The position numbers were made by a program, and so were the translations under genes. The notes below the pieces were generated by a model. It was not told the DNA's origin. It ran no database searches and saw nothing but the letters and a program-made list of their open reading frames with translations. A stretch of DNA of 64,000 nt, from assembly GCF_030161115.1 (NCBI RefSeq), contig NZ_BSPQ01000013.1, positions 434,001-498,000 of the forward strand, written 5' to 3'. The stretch's first letter is position 1. The number at the start of each line of letters is the position of its first letter. Source of the DNA: Psychromonas marina (GTDB lineage: Bacteria; Pseudomonadota; Gammaproteobacteria; Enterobacterales; Psychromonadaceae). Of the stretch, positions 46,256 to 55,442 are shown one piece after another.

Positions 46256-47872
46256 TCATATTGTAAAACGTTCTATGCGTTTATCAACATCTTCAGAAAG
46301 TGATTTTACATTTAAGCTTTCAATTTTCGTTTGTTCACTGGCTTGTTCTGTTTCCACTGAAATATCACTAATACTCACCATCGCACGTGCGACCTCATCA
46401 GCAACGGCAGCTTGCTCAGTGGTTGCTGAGGCGATTTGCCCGGTCATATCGTTAATTCTATTTACATGATCAACAACTAGCTTCAATTTTTCATCTGTAT
46501 GTGTAGTCGCTTCAATCGTTTGCTGAGCAGCATCCTTACCTGCAATCATACTTTCTGATGCTGTTTGTGAAAGTGATTGTAGTTGCTCGATGATCTTTTG
46601 TATCTCAATCGTAGAGTTCTGCGTATTTTGCGCAAGGCTCCTTACTTCATCAGCAACAACAGCAAAACCACGTCCAGCTTCTCCTGCACGCGCAGCTTCA
46701 ATGGCAGCATTTAAGGCTAATAAATTCGTTTGATCAGAGATAGAGGTAATAACATTAAGTACTTTGGCAATTTCAGAGGAGCCCTGTTTTAACTCTTCAA
46801 CAACAACCCCAGCATGATCAATTTTTTGCGCCGCGTCATCAACAAGCAGTAATGTTTCTGCAACCATCAAACTCGCATCATTGATCATCGTACTCGCTTC
46901 TTGCGTCGTATTCGCCGCAGTCAGCGTATTACCTTCTACCTCTTTCACCGTTAACGACATCTCCTCGATTGCGCTAACGACGGTTTGAATCTCTTCCGAT
47001 TGTTTACTCACACCACGATTTGTTTGTTGCGCTATCACCGCTAGACTGTCAGAAGCGTCAGTTAAGTCCGCAGAGGAACCCGACAATTTTTCAAGCAGAT
47101 TATGGAACTCACTTAGCATAGAGTTTATTGAATGACTTAATAAACCTAATTCATCTTTGCTTGAGTCTGAAAGGCGAAGTGTAATATCACCTGCTTCAAC
47201 TTTAGCCATCACTGTCTGAATATTATTAATAGGCACAATAACAGCGGAAATAATTTTCCAAGCGATGAAGATCAATACCACTAATACAATAAATACCACT
47301 AACGCCATCTCGACAAGAGAATCAAATGCGGTTTTTTCGATATCGCTGATATAGATACCAGTACCAACGACAATGCCCCATGGTTTAAATTGCAGTGCAT
47401 AGGAGAGTTTATCTTCTGCAGGACCATTAACGCCACGTTTAAACTGATATTGCGTATAGCCGCGGTTATTTATTCCATTACTGCCATTGTAGATATCTTG
47501 GTAGACAGATCGCCCATTCGCATCTCTTATATTCGCAACGTTGATGCCAACCTTTCCACCTTCTACCGTAGCTTTGAGTTCCATATCCGTGGTGAATGCA
47601 AAGAAATAATCACCGTTCCCGTAACCCATACTAGTGAGTAATGCATAAAACTCTGCTTTTGCTTGCTGCAAACTTAATTCTTTTTGATCAACCTTCTGTT
47701 GATATAATTTTAAAACGCCCTCAACGCTCTCTACTTGTACTTTTAATTGAGTTTCTCTATCTGAGTACATCTCCTCTTTTACTAAGGAGATCCCCTCATA
47801 ACCGATGAATAAAATTGATAAGAATGAAAATAAAACGAAGCAATAAACTTTCTGTTTGATGGTAAATGACAC
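46256..47872 (-). CDS. methyl-accepting chemotaxis protein with Cache sensor
   Basis: Chemoreceptor of 538 residues. Membrane span 1 is near 9-29; a periplasmic single-Cache domain (35-185) contains [13 protein letters not shown] and [15 protein letters not shown]; span 2 is near 190-212; a HAMP domain runs to about 265. The cytoplasmic signalling hairpin has the tip [20 protein letters not shown] near 385. The ligand is unknown, but single-Cache receptors often bind small carboxylates. No CheB/CheR docking pentapeptide is seen at the C-terminus. Confidence 0.93.
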   Translation of the reverse strand: MSFTIKQKVYCFVLFSFLSILFIGYEGISLVKEEMYSDRETQLKVQVESVEGVLKLYQQKVDQKELSLQQAKAEFYALLTSMGYGNGDYFFAFTTDMELKATVEGGKVGINVANIRDANGRSVYQDIYNGSNGINNRGYTQYQFKRGVNGPAEDKLSYALQFKPWGIVVGTGIYISDIEKTAFDSLVEMALVVFIVLVVLIFIAWKIISAVIVPINNIQTVMAKVEAGDITLRLSDSSKDELGLLSHSINSMLSEFHNLLEKLSGSSADLTDASDSLAVIAQQTNRGVSKQSEEIQTVVSAIEEMSLTVKEVEGNTLTAANTTQEASTMINDASLMVAETLLLVDDAAQKIDHAGVVVEELKQGSSEIAKVLNVITSISDQTNLLALNAAIEAARAGEAGRGFAVVADEVRSLAQNTQNSTIEIQKIIEQLQSLSQTASESMIAGKDAAQQTIEATTHTDEKLKLVVDHVNRINDMTGQIASATTEQAAVADEVARAMVSISDISVETEQASEQTKIESLNVKSLSEDVDKRIERFTI

Positions 47873-47924
47873 TAAACAATTCCTTTTGTAGTTGTAACTC
47901 TATTTACTGCTGATGCAGCTTGAC

Positions 47925-48209
47925 TTAATGCGGTAAAAAACGCTTTTTCTCCATGTATGCGATCTCTTCGATCTTAATATTTTCAACGCTTGTGGTTTTA
48001 GGTCCCGTTTCTAGCCATCTCAGCAGATGTTGTAACTGCAAATCTTGGCCAAACATTAATACCTCTACCGAGCCATCACTTAAATTTTTAGCGTGTCCAA
48101 CGATATTGTGTTTCTGAGCTTCTATCGCGGTAAAATAGCGGAAACCAACACCCTGTACGACGCCGGTTACGATGACTTTATAACCAATCTTGTTATGAAT
48201 CTCACTCAT
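47925..48209 (-). CDS. acyP: acylphosphatase
   Basis: 94-residue enzyme that hydrolyses acyl phosphates. The catalytic Arg lies in TGVVQGVGFRYFT (R24) and the catalytic Asn in AKNLSDGSVEV (about 42). It is a single gene with AGGAGCAG before ATG 48209. Confidence 0.92.
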   Translation of the reverse strand: MSEIHNKIGYKVIVTGVVQGVGFRYFTAIEAQKHNIVGHAKNLSDGSVEVLMFGQDLQLQHLLRWLETGPKTTSVENIKIEEIAYMEKKRFLPH

Positions 48210-48411
48210 AAACTGCTCCTATTATTTATAATATAAAACACTTTCTTTTATTATAGCGGAGACTTTATGATACGAAACACCACAAAAACATAAAATTAAA
48301 CGTATAAATATCAATGTGTTGCACACATGCGATGTAAGCTTCGCAATATACGCTAAATTCAATAACTAATTTATAAAACTTATGTAACGTTATGTAACGG
48401 AAGGGAAGTTT

Positions 48412-49116
48412 CTATTGTAATTGAGACCACGAAAGTGATGACCATGAATCTGCTGCGGGCCATTTTTCGGGCGTAAGTGTCAGTGGATATGTATTAGATA
48501 CGGGAACGGTTTCACCACTGAATTGATGCTGTAGGTAATAACCACTGTTGGGAGCTCGAATTAATAATAGCTGCGTTTGTACAAGGAAATCACTCGGGGA
48601 ATGCTCTTTACTTTGCGAAGAAGCTTCTTGGCTAGCGTAATCATACAACACAAAAACATCCTGCTCTGATATCTTCAAGAAGTAGATAAACCCACCTAGT
48701 TCAGGCTCTTGAAAACGACAAACCTGTTGTACGTTATAGGTTTCTTCAACTACTTCGCCACTATTGATATCTTGTAAGATTAGCGGGTAAGGATTAGGTA
48801 AGTCTTTAAGCCATTTATAACTACTAAATAATGCAAAGCAGCCAGTCGTTATGATTGCGATTGTTGGTAAATGTGAATAGTTAAGTAAAACAGTAACAAG
48901 CGAACTATGAGTGGAAAGGTAACTTAGAAAACCACTCAACATCAATAGAGCAAGTAGTGAACATCCCCAAACCACAAAGCTGTTCAATATCGCTTTCAGT
49001 AAACGCTTTCGAGGACTGATAGCCCCCTTTAAAAGATGTGTTAAATGTGCCACCTCCTCGCTATTAATTGCACGAGTTTGGGAGGCAACCATTACATCAT
49101 TTTTTGTCATCTTCAT
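48412..49116 (-). CDS. membrane protein of unknown function
   Basis: Not recognised. About 234 residues with two membrane spans (about 42-64 and 78-100 in this numbering) followed by a cytoplasmic or periplasmic domain of some 130 residues rich in Ser and Gln. The ATG at 49116 is preferred over the TTG at 49155; other in-frame ATGs follow at 49110 and 49092. It overlaps the upstream DUF2960-like gene by about 20 bases, implying translational coupling. No motif points to a function. Confidence 0.6.
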   Translation of the reverse strand: MKMTKNDVMVASQTRAINSEEVAHLTHLLKGAISPRKRLLKAILNSFVVWGCSLLALLMLSGFLSYLSTHSSLVTVLLNYSHLPTIAIITTGCFALFSSYKWLKDLPNPYPLILQDINSGEVVEETYNVQQVCRFQEPELGGFIYFLKISEQDVFVLYDYASQEASSQSKEHSPSDFLVQTQLLLIRAPNSGYYLQHQFSGETVPVSNTYPLTLTPEKWPAADSWSSLSWSQLQ

Positions 49117-49351
49117 CACGAACAAACTTAATTTCAGAAAAGCCCATTTGTGCAAATTCAGTTTTACGATGGTTCTTTAAAATGCCCTGTCCACGACAGC
49201 TCATCGCAAGTTGTTTTTCCATCGCAAGAAATTTTGTTAAATCGATACCTTCTGCATGTGCAACTGCTTCATAGATATCATGGTAAACACCATAAGAAAA
49301 TTGCATTGTTTTACGCTGTTTTTTGAAAATATAAGTTACTTGACGAGCCAT
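49097..49351 (-). CDS. DUF2960-like small protein
   Basis: 84 residues: starts ARQVTYIFKKQRKTMQFSYG, then YHDIYEAVAHAEGIDLTKFL, and ends in a charged tail DEDDKK. I recognise this as the DUF2960 type found in vibrios and relatives, with no known function. AAAAAGGGTAACCG precedes ATG 49351. It is the first gene of a two-gene unit with the membrane protein that follows. Confidence 0.7.
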   Translation of the reverse strand: MARQVTYIFKKQRKTMQFSYGVYHDIYEAVAHAEGIDLTKFLAMEKQLAMSCRGQGILKNHRKTEFAQMGFSEIKFVRDEDDKK

Positions 49352-49590
49352 CGGTTACCCTTTTTGAGTTTAATTTTTTTGAGGAGTGCATGTTACCGTA
49401 TGCGGCGCAGTCAGCAAGGCAAATTATGATCAAATCACAAAGTAACTAAAGAAAAGTAGTTGTCACTTTTAAACAGCTAGTAAATTTAATGAGACTAGCG
49501 GGCTGTATAAGTCGGTCGAGTTAACCGCGTCAAATAATTCTTGGGATTAAGATATCGGGGACTAAAAGTTCGGGGACTAAAAAATATCGG
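49352..49590. other. gap with short direct repeats
   Basis: No gene called. TCGGGGACTAAAA occurs at about 49555-49567 and again, as TCGGGGACTAAAA, at about 49570-49582, flanked by ATATCGG on both sides. The repeats sit just before the porin terminator. A 19-codon frame at 49390-49449 with GAGGAG in front was not accepted as a gene. Confidence 0.5.
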
Positions 49591-49622
49591 AAAAAAAAAG
49601 GACCAGATAAATCTGATCCTTT
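49591..49622 (-). terminator. terminator downstream of the porin gene
   Basis: AAAGGACCAGAT (49597-49608) / ATCTGATCCTTT (49611-49622). On the minus strand the mismatch becomes G-U and a run of nine T follows. It lies about 80 bases past the porin stop. Confidence 0.88.
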
Positions 49623-49699
49623 AATGAGCATTGTTAATGAGAGCATGAGCATGCGTTTAAAAATGCTAACGGGTAATCAACTACGGTGTTACCTATGAA

Positions 49700-50725
49700 T
49701 TATAGGTAAACACGTGCGCCGATCATCCAAACGTTGTCTTTCTTAGTAGAGATATCTGTACCCAGGTCAAATTGGTAACCTGCGTAGCCTACAACACTTG
49801 GTGCGAAGTTGTATTCAACTTGAACAGCTGTTTGGCTTAGCTCAGTTTGGTTAGTTGTATCGTTAGTTACTTCTTCGAAGTTTAAGCTTACATTTACACT
49901 GTTTTCAAATGCGTATGCCACTAACGCTTCAACATCTGAACTCTTAGGCGCTAGACCATCAGGGCGGTAAGCAAATTCACTTTCACCGTATACAGCTGCA
50001 ACGTATAAACCTTGGCCGTAAGAACCGTATTTAGCAGCAATTTTAGTTACTGTTGCAGTTTCTTTTTTTGCTTCAGTAGCGTAATTAACATCACCTGAGT
50101 TGTGTGTTACACCAACAGTGAAGTCAGAGAAGTCAAATGATAATGCAGCTTGGTAACGTGCTGAATAACGATCTTTAGCATTATTCTCAAGTTCAGCAGT
50201 TTGAGCACCTTGTACACCTAAACCAAAGTTTAATGCGATGTTTTCAGCTAGATCAAAGCTATTGCGGTAGCTTACCATGTTGTCGCCACGACCCGTAGCC
50301 AGCTGACTCATGTCATTGTTGTATAAGTTTTCATTTGCGAATGCGATTGGCATATCAGCTAAACCATTTACATCGTATGTTGGTGCCCATTGTGTACCAA
50401 CTGTCACGTTACCGTATACATCGTGTGTTAGACCAACGTAACCTAGACGAGTCCAGAACGTGTTCTCGCCACCGTCCATGTTAACACCAAATTCAACAAG
50501 TGTATTAGCAACAAAACCATTACCTAAATCACGAGTTGCACCGATATTAATACGTGGAGAAACAGAGTTTACACCTGTAGAACCTTCGTCAGAACCGATC
50601 AGGCCAGCAGAGATATGACCGCCAACAGAGAAAGTATTTACTTCGTCTGCATATAGTTCAATTGCAGAAGCAGAAGATGCGAAAATCATTGCAGGGATAG
50701 CAGTGGCAAGTAATGTTTTTTTCAT
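49700..50725 (-). CDS. general outer-membrane porin (OmpU/OmpC-like)
   Basis: 341-residue trimeric-porin-type protein. The signal peptide covers residues 1-22 (cut after SASA). The mature sequence IELYADEVNTFSVGGHISAG and the repeated GNGFVANTLVEFG, RLGYVGLTHDVYG and VTVGTQWAP blocks are typical of gram-negative porins; the end VWMIGARVYL has the aromatic outer-membrane signature. The start is placed at ATG 50725, where the signal peptide begins, not at the frame's upstream limit 50902, since the added stretch is a hydrophobic run with no homology. Highly expressed genes of this type often have the long leader seen here. Confidence 0.92.
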   Translation of the reverse strand: MKKTLLATAIPAMIFASSASAIELYADEVNTFSVGGHISAGLIGSDEGSTGVNSVSPRINIGATRDLGNGFVANTLVEFGVNMDGGENTFWTRLGYVGLTHDVYGNVTVGTQWAPTYDVNGLADMPIAFANENLYNNDMSQLATGRGDNMVSYRNSFDLAENIALNFGLGVQGAQTAELENNAKDRYSARYQAALSFDFSDFTVGVTHNSGDVNYATEAKKETATVTKIAAKYGSYGQGLYVAAVYGESEFAYRPDGLAPKSSDVEALVAYAFENSVNVSLNFEEVTNDTTNQTELSQTAVQVEYNFAPSVVGYAGYQFDLGTDISTKKDNVWMIGARVYL

Positions 50726-50981
50726 GTGATGTATAAGCCTATTCAGATTAAAAGTACAAAGTCCGTTGAACTTTATGAGACAAGCGATGTCTCGGGAAAA
50801 GACATTAACAAAACAAGTTTGAGATAGAAACATAACAAACATCAAATAAAGAGCGTAAAAATAGTAACCTACGAGTAAATATAAAACAGTTCCCTTATCC
50901 AAATGGCTTTAATATACTGCCATCCATCGCTGATTTTTTACAATAACAGCGCATCTCATACATAATTTTCATGGTGTAAAT

Positions 50982-51335
50982 ATGCTTCAAATCATCCAAT
51001 TTATTAAACAACAATGGTGGATCATTAGTGCGATTATATTACTGTTGATCACTCTCTTATCACTGACGCCGTTACCTCACCTTCCTGCAGTACCTGGGAG
51101 CGATAAAGTACACCACCTCTTAAGCTATGGGGCTCTTTTCTTTCCAATTGCATTAGCTAGACCCAAAGGATGGATATGGATTGGTGTGTTTTTTTTCCTT
51201 TGGAGTGGTGCGATTGAACTAATTCAACCCTATGTTAACCGCTATGGTGAATTGTTGGATATGTTAGCTAATGGTGTGGGTTTATTCTGCGGTTTTGTAA
51301 TCGCGTTGTTAATCAACATGGCAATCAAAAAATAA
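50982..51335 (+). CDS. VanZ-like membrane protein
   Basis: 117 residues with four membrane spans. The motif SDKVHHLLSYGALFF (about 41-55) and SGAIELIQPYVNRYGE (about 76-91) are typical of VanZ-like proteins, including the conserved acidic and Asn residues. Function is unproven; the domain is named after a teicoplanin-resistance protein. Its stop overlaps the kinase start by one base, so the next two genes are probably co-translated. Confidence 0.85.
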   Translation: MLQIIQFIKQQWWIISAIILLLITLLSLTPLPHLPAVPGSDKVHHLLSYGALFFPIALARPKGWIWIGVFFFLWSGAIELIQPYVNRYGELLDMLANGVGLFCGFVIALLINMAIKK

Positions 51336-52330
51336 TGATAGATAATCAAATAAAAAGCCTATTACTAGCACTATCGAATAGCAAAAAAATATCTGCGATC
51401 GACTTGATTCAAGGTGCTTGGGGAGGATATGGACAATTATTGCGCATTTCTGTTATCGGAGGGAACATTAATTCACTCATAATAAAGCAGATAGACACGC
51501 CGCAACCTGACCAACACCCAAAAGGTTGGAACACTAATCGATCACATCAGCGCAAACTGACCTCTTATCAAGTTGAGTCACATTGGTATCAACACTATGG
51601 ACAATTTCATCAACAGAAAAGTTGTTATATTCCACGACATTTATTCTCTGATAAAAAGAAAGATCAACAATTATTAGTGTTAGAAGATCTGCGTGAACAG
51701 GGATTTCCGATTGTAAAAGCACATTGTTCTTTAGCAGAAGCAAAAACCTGTATTACTTGGCTAGCACAGTTCCATCTCTTGCACATGCACAGAGCGCCGC
51801 TAGGTTTATGGGAAACTGGAAGTTATTGGCATTTAGCGACTCGTCCTGACGAACTTGAAAACTTGCAAGATAGTCCACTCAAAGCCGCAGCAAATCACAT
51901 TGACCAAATACTGTCTGCATGCCCATACCAAACATTGATACATGGTGATGCCAAATTAGCTAATTTTTGTTTTTCAGAAGATGGAAAACAGGTTGCAGCG
52001 GTCGACTTTCAATATGTGGGACAAGGTTGCGGCATGAAAGATCTTATTTTATTTATTAGTAGCGCGGTAAAACCTGAACACTGTAAACAACAAGCCCCAC
52101 TATTAGTGGACCACTATTTTAAAGCGTTAAAACAAGCAGCTGAAAATTCCGCTGTTGATGCGGAACAATTAGAAAACGCTTGGCGCCCTTTATATGCGAT
52201 TGCATGGGCAGACTTTCAACGTTTTGTGAAAGGTTGGTCTCCAGATCATTGGAAGATCAATGATTATACTGAATCGCTTACCCAACAAGCGTTAGGAGAA
52301 ATTGATGCACTTCTCAATAACGCAACTTAA
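51335..52330 (+). CDS. phosphotransferase (APH/choline-kinase-like)
   Basis: 331 residues of the aminoglycoside/choline-kinase fold. The catalytic loop reads LIHGDAKLANF near 205 (catalytic Asp) and the metal Asp is in VAAVDFQYVGQG near 223. The N-lobe has IIKQID with the ATP-anchoring Lys near 51. The motif order and DFQ resemble ecdysteroid-kinase-like members. The substrate is unknown. It overlaps the IMPase-like gene by about 26 bases. Confidence 0.8.
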   Translation: MIDNQIKSLLLALSNSKKISAIDLIQGAWGGYGQLLRISVIGGNINSLIIKQIDTPQPDQHPKGWNTNRSHQRKLTSYQVESHWYQHYGQFHQQKSCYIPRHLFSDKKKDQQLLVLEDLREQGFPIVKAHCSLAEAKTCITWLAQFHLLHMHRAPLGLWETGSYWHLATRPDELENLQDSPLKAAANHIDQILSACPYQTLIHGDAKLANFCFSEDGKQVAAVDFQYVGQGCGMKDLILFISSAVKPEHCKQQAPLLVDHYFKALKQAAENSAVDAEQLENAWRPLYAIAWADFQRFVKGWSPDHWKINDYTESLTQQALGEIDALLNNAT

Positions 52331-53225
52331 TCAATTAAGTAGCATCGCGTTAAAAGCGGCAACGCTAGCAGGTCAGTACATTAAACAGTTTGACAGATCG
52401 CAACTAAAAACTAACTTTAAAGTATCAGGCAGTAGCCTTAGTTCACAAGTGGTAACCGAGGTTGACTTGCATTGCCAAGGAATCATTATCGAGCAGTTGC
52501 AAGTAAGTTGTGAACACTATGACATTGCCCTACTCAGTGAAGAGAACTGCACTGAAGTGTTGATTGACCAACATCCTCGACTCAGAAAGTCTCACTTTTG
52601 GTGTATCGATCCGCTCGATGGCACACTACCTTTTATCGAAGGTACTGATGGTTATGCTGTATCCATCGCCTTGGTTGATAAAAGTGGCACACCGATTTTA
52701 GCTGCTATCTACTTGCCTGCAACGAGCGATGCATATCATATGAAATTTGATACTCATGGCAAACCTCACGTCTATAAAAATGCTGCTGTTTTTAGCCCTA
52801 ATAGTAATGTCGAGAATAAAAAGTTGAAGCAAACACGAGATCTTAGTTTTTATTGCGATCGTAGTTTTCTGACTAGCAAGCAGTACCCTGCCCTTATTCA
52901 ACAACTAACCGCGCTTTTGCCCACAATAGGGTTAACTGCATTAAAGGTTATCAGCGGCAACGGCGCCGTGGTAAACGCGCTATTAGTGTTAGAAAACGCC
53001 CCTGCTTGTTATATAAAAATTCCAAAACACCAGCAAGGAGGCGGTGCACTTTGGGATTTCAGTGCAACCACTTGTATCAGCCAAGCAGTGAACGCTTGGG
53101 CATCAGATATTCACGGTTTACCTTTGCAGCTCAACCAACACGACAGTTATTACATGAATAAGAAAGGAGTTATGTTTGCTTCAGATAGACAATTAGGAGA
53201 AATATTACTAACTGCTCTCGCCTGA
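52305..53225 (+). CDS. inositol-monophosphatase family protein (CysQ-like)
   Basis: 306 residues of the Mg-dependent IMPase/CysQ family. The metal-binding motifs are visible: LLSEEN (about 76), WCIDPLDGTLPFIEG (about 103-117) and LWDFSATT near 248. ATG 52305 is chosen because AGGAGAAATTG lies before it. Members act on inositol phosphates, 3'-phosphoadenosine-5'-phosphate (CysQ) or fructose bisphosphate; which applies is not visible. Pairing with the upstream kinase suggests a phosphorylation/dephosphorylation step on one metabolite. Confidence 0.85.
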   Translation: MHFSITQLNQLSSIALKAATLAGQYIKQFDRSQLKTNFKVSGSSLSSQVVTEVDLHCQGIIIEQLQVSCEHYDIALLSEENCTEVLIDQHPRLRKSHFWCIDPLDGTLPFIEGTDGYAVSIALVDKSGTPILAAIYLPATSDAYHMKFDTHGKPHVYKNAAVFSPNSNVENKKLKQTRDLSFYCDRSFLTSKQYPALIQQLTALLPTIGLTALKVISGNGAVVNALLVLENAPACYIKIPKHQQGGGALWDFSATTCISQAVNAWASDIHGLPLQLNQHDSYYMNKKGVMFASDRQLGEILLTALA

Positions 53226-53234
53226 CAGCTTATT

Positions 53235-54980
53235 TTATTGCTCTTTTTTATAAAAATCGAGATCAAAGAGCTTATCGCGCACTTTCCAAAAACGCCCATC
53301 TTTATGCGCGATGACAATGTCAGGATGACGTAAACGGTGTTGATTACGAATCACTTTTGTAGGGGCACTTTCACTGAATTCACGATGACGATCTATTAAG
53401 TGCGGTTGAATAAATTGCTGTAAAAAATCACGCTTTTGCGCTTTACTTGAAAGTTGCCATACCTGTTTAATTTCAGCATTATTCTCGCCAATATAAGTTA
53501 CTGATAACTGAGGTTTATCAAAACGATTTTTAGTCGCTTCTAACTGCATATCTGTACACTTAAGGATCATCGAATCCTTAAGGTTCATCGCTTCGCGCAA
53601 TTTTTTGTCGGGATCAACTAAAACATGGTCGCAACCGCCACAACGTCGTGCGGCAATATCATTCGCCTCACCGCATAACTCACAAATTTTAGCGCGGAAA
53701 CGGTAACCGCAGATATCACGACTGCCATCTTCAAGTAGTTTATAACCCTGACATTGTCGCCCATAGTGTTCAATCACAAATCCAGCAGGATCCACCTTTG
53801 CCCAAAAGTTGTTATTAAACAGGCAGGCAGGACAAGGGATAGTCACCATTTCACTTTCACTATTTGGCTTGGGATCTCCCAATTCAGGCTGATATAGGTC
53901 ATAACAGTTACCTGCAAACTCCATCACTAAGCAATCCTCTTTTCCCTCAAAGAGGCGTAAGCCACGCCCTACAATTTGTTGGTACAGACTTAATGACGCT
54001 GTTGGCCGTAAGATTGCAATCAGATCAACATGGGGGGCATCAAAACCGGTGGTTAATACCGATACATTTACCAAATACTTAATCTGTTGGTTTTTAAATG
54101 CGGTAATAATGCGGTCTCGCTCCTCTATGGGTGTATCACCAATCACTAGGGCCGCATTTTCATCCTTTAGATAACCGATAATCTCCTGTGCATGATTGAC
54201 CGTAGAAGCAAATATCATGACACCTAAGCGATCCTTAGCTTGCTCAACCACCTGTTTGATAATAAGTGGTGTCGCACGTTTAGATTGTTGTATGACACCA
54301 TCTAAATCAGCTTCTTTATAATGCCCGTTTTTAGAAGCATTAATTGATGAAAAATCATAACCTAATACCGCCATATCCATCACTTTAGGCTGCGTTAAGA
54401 ATTTTTCATCGAGTAAAAAACGAATTGGCAGGTCAAAAATACAATCACGGAAAAATCGTGGTTCCGTTGAACGTACTTGACCCCTAGTGTGATATTGATA
54501 GATCCAGCCAAGCCCTAAACGATAAGGTGTTGCTGTCAAACCGAGTATTTTCAGATTAGCGTTACTTTTTTGCAGGTGTTTAATAACACGCTGGTAGGCA
54601 CTATTCTCATCAATAGGCACACGGTGGCACTCATCAATCACTAATAAACTAAATTGTTCGCTAAATTGTTCGAGACTGTTAACAATGGACTGAACCGACG
54701 CAAACACGACCTGTTGATCCGATTCTTTTCGCCCGAGTCCAGCAGAAAATATCGACGCTTTAAGGTCATAACTTTCATATTTCTTATGGTTTTGCTCAAC
54801 GAGTTCTTTAACATGTGCGAGTATCAATACACGCCCTCGTGCTAGACGGGCCAACTCAGCAATGATTAAGCTTTTACCCGCCCCCGTTGATAAAGCGAGT
54901 ACCGCAGGATCACTACTTTTGCGAAAATAATGTAGCGTAGCGTTAACGCTATCTTGTTGATATGGGCGAAGTTTATACAT
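53235..54980 (-). CDS. radD: DNA repair helicase-like ATPase RadD (YejH)
   Basis: About 581 residues, superfamily 2 ATPase with C-terminal zinc-finger clusters (CPACLFNNNFW and CELCGEANDIAARRCGGCD), as in E. coli RadD. Walker A LSTGAGKSLIIAELARLARG lies near 32, DECH near 131, TATPYR near 158, and VGRGLRLFEGKEDCLVMEFAGN near 342. It modulates RecA/SSB-linked double-strand-break repair in E. coli. Start ATG 54980 gives the same length as E. coli RadD; the frame's ATG at 55022 adds 14 residues. Confidence 0.94.
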   Translation of the reverse strand: MYKLRPYQQDSVNATLHYFRKSSDPAVLALSTGAGKSLIIAELARLARGRVLILAHVKELVEQNHKKYESYDLKASIFSAGLGRKESDQQVVFASVQSIVNSLEQFSEQFSLLVIDECHRVPIDENSAYQRVIKHLQKSNANLKILGLTATPYRLGLGWIYQYHTRGQVRSTEPRFFRDCIFDLPIRFLLDEKFLTQPKVMDMAVLGYDFSSINASKNGHYKEADLDGVIQQSKRATPLIIKQVVEQAKDRLGVMIFASTVNHAQEIIGYLKDENAALVIGDTPIEERDRIITAFKNQQIKYLVNVSVLTTGFDAPHVDLIAILRPTASLSLYQQIVGRGLRLFEGKEDCLVMEFAGNCYDLYQPELGDPKPNSESEMVTIPCPACLFNNNFWAKVDPAGFVIEHYGRQCQGYKLLEDGSRDICGYRFRAKICELCGEANDIAARRCGGCDHVLVDPDKKLREAMNLKDSMILKCTDMQLEATKNRFDKPQLSVTYIGENNAEIKQVWQLSSKAQKRDFLQQFIQPHLIDRHREFSESAPTKVIRNQHRLRHPDIVIAHKDGRFWKVRDKLFDLDFYKKEQ

Positions 54981-55067
54981 TGTTTTCCAAATAAACGGAT
55001 TTAAAATAGCGCTGTCACGCAAAAATCGTAATAATACGCTAATTATCCTAACCTAGACAAAGCTAAC

Positions 55068-55373
55068 ATGACAAATATTACTAAAGCACAATTGATTGAA
55101 CAGCTGCACCTTTGGGGCACACAAAAAATATCATCGGAACAACTTCAGGACTGGATGGTAACCCATTATGATCCACCTGAAGTTGAGATTGGTGTCGGTG
55201 AAACAGAATGGGTGAGTGAGGCGATGAATATCATCATGAATGAATATGAATTGGCAAAAATTGAGAAGTTTAAAGAGGAGGGCTATCAACATGCACTGGC
55301 CTTTTTAGACTCTGAGCAAGAGAACTTTTATCAACGTAAACACGCTTTTGTACATGATGGTTTTGCTGATTAA
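55068..55373 (+). CDS. small acidic protein of unknown function
   Basis: Not recognised. 101 residues, acidic, helical, with no signal peptide or membrane span. The pattern THYDPPEVEIG near 32 and AMNIIMNEYELAKIEKF near 52 has no motif I know. It is divergent from radD with about 90 bases between starts, so the two share a promoter region. The gene ends in a double-hairpin terminator. Confidence 0.6.
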   Translation: MTNITKAQLIEQLHLWGTQKISSEQLQDWMVTHYDPPEVEIGVGETEWVSEAMNIIMNEYELAKIEKFKEEGYQHALAFLDSEQENFYQRKHAFVHDGFAD

Positions 55374-55380
55374 AACCTTT

Positions 55381-55441
55381 ACCCACGTTACTAATATTGA
55401 GTGACGTGGGTACTAGCTAACGTGGTTATTAGCTAACCACG
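55381..55441. terminator. double hairpin between convergent genes
   Basis: Hairpin 1: ACCCACGTTACT (55381-55392) / AGTGACGTGGGT (55400-55411), one G-U pair. Hairpin 2: CGTGGTTA (55421-55428) / TAACCACG (55434-55441). They lie between the convergent stops of the 101-residue gene and lapD, and the CGTGG cores allow cross-pairing between them. Confidence 0.7.
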
Positions 55442-55442
55442 A

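Noticed and set aside
49390-49449. 19-codon frame with GAGGAG directly before the ATG
   Set aside because: Spacing from GGAG to ATG is only three bases, the peptide has no pattern I recognise, and such chance frames are common at this length.
50726-50902. 59-residue N-terminal extension of the porin
   Set aside because: A proper signal peptide begins at ATG 50725; the extension is hydrophobic but not a signal and would bury the real one.
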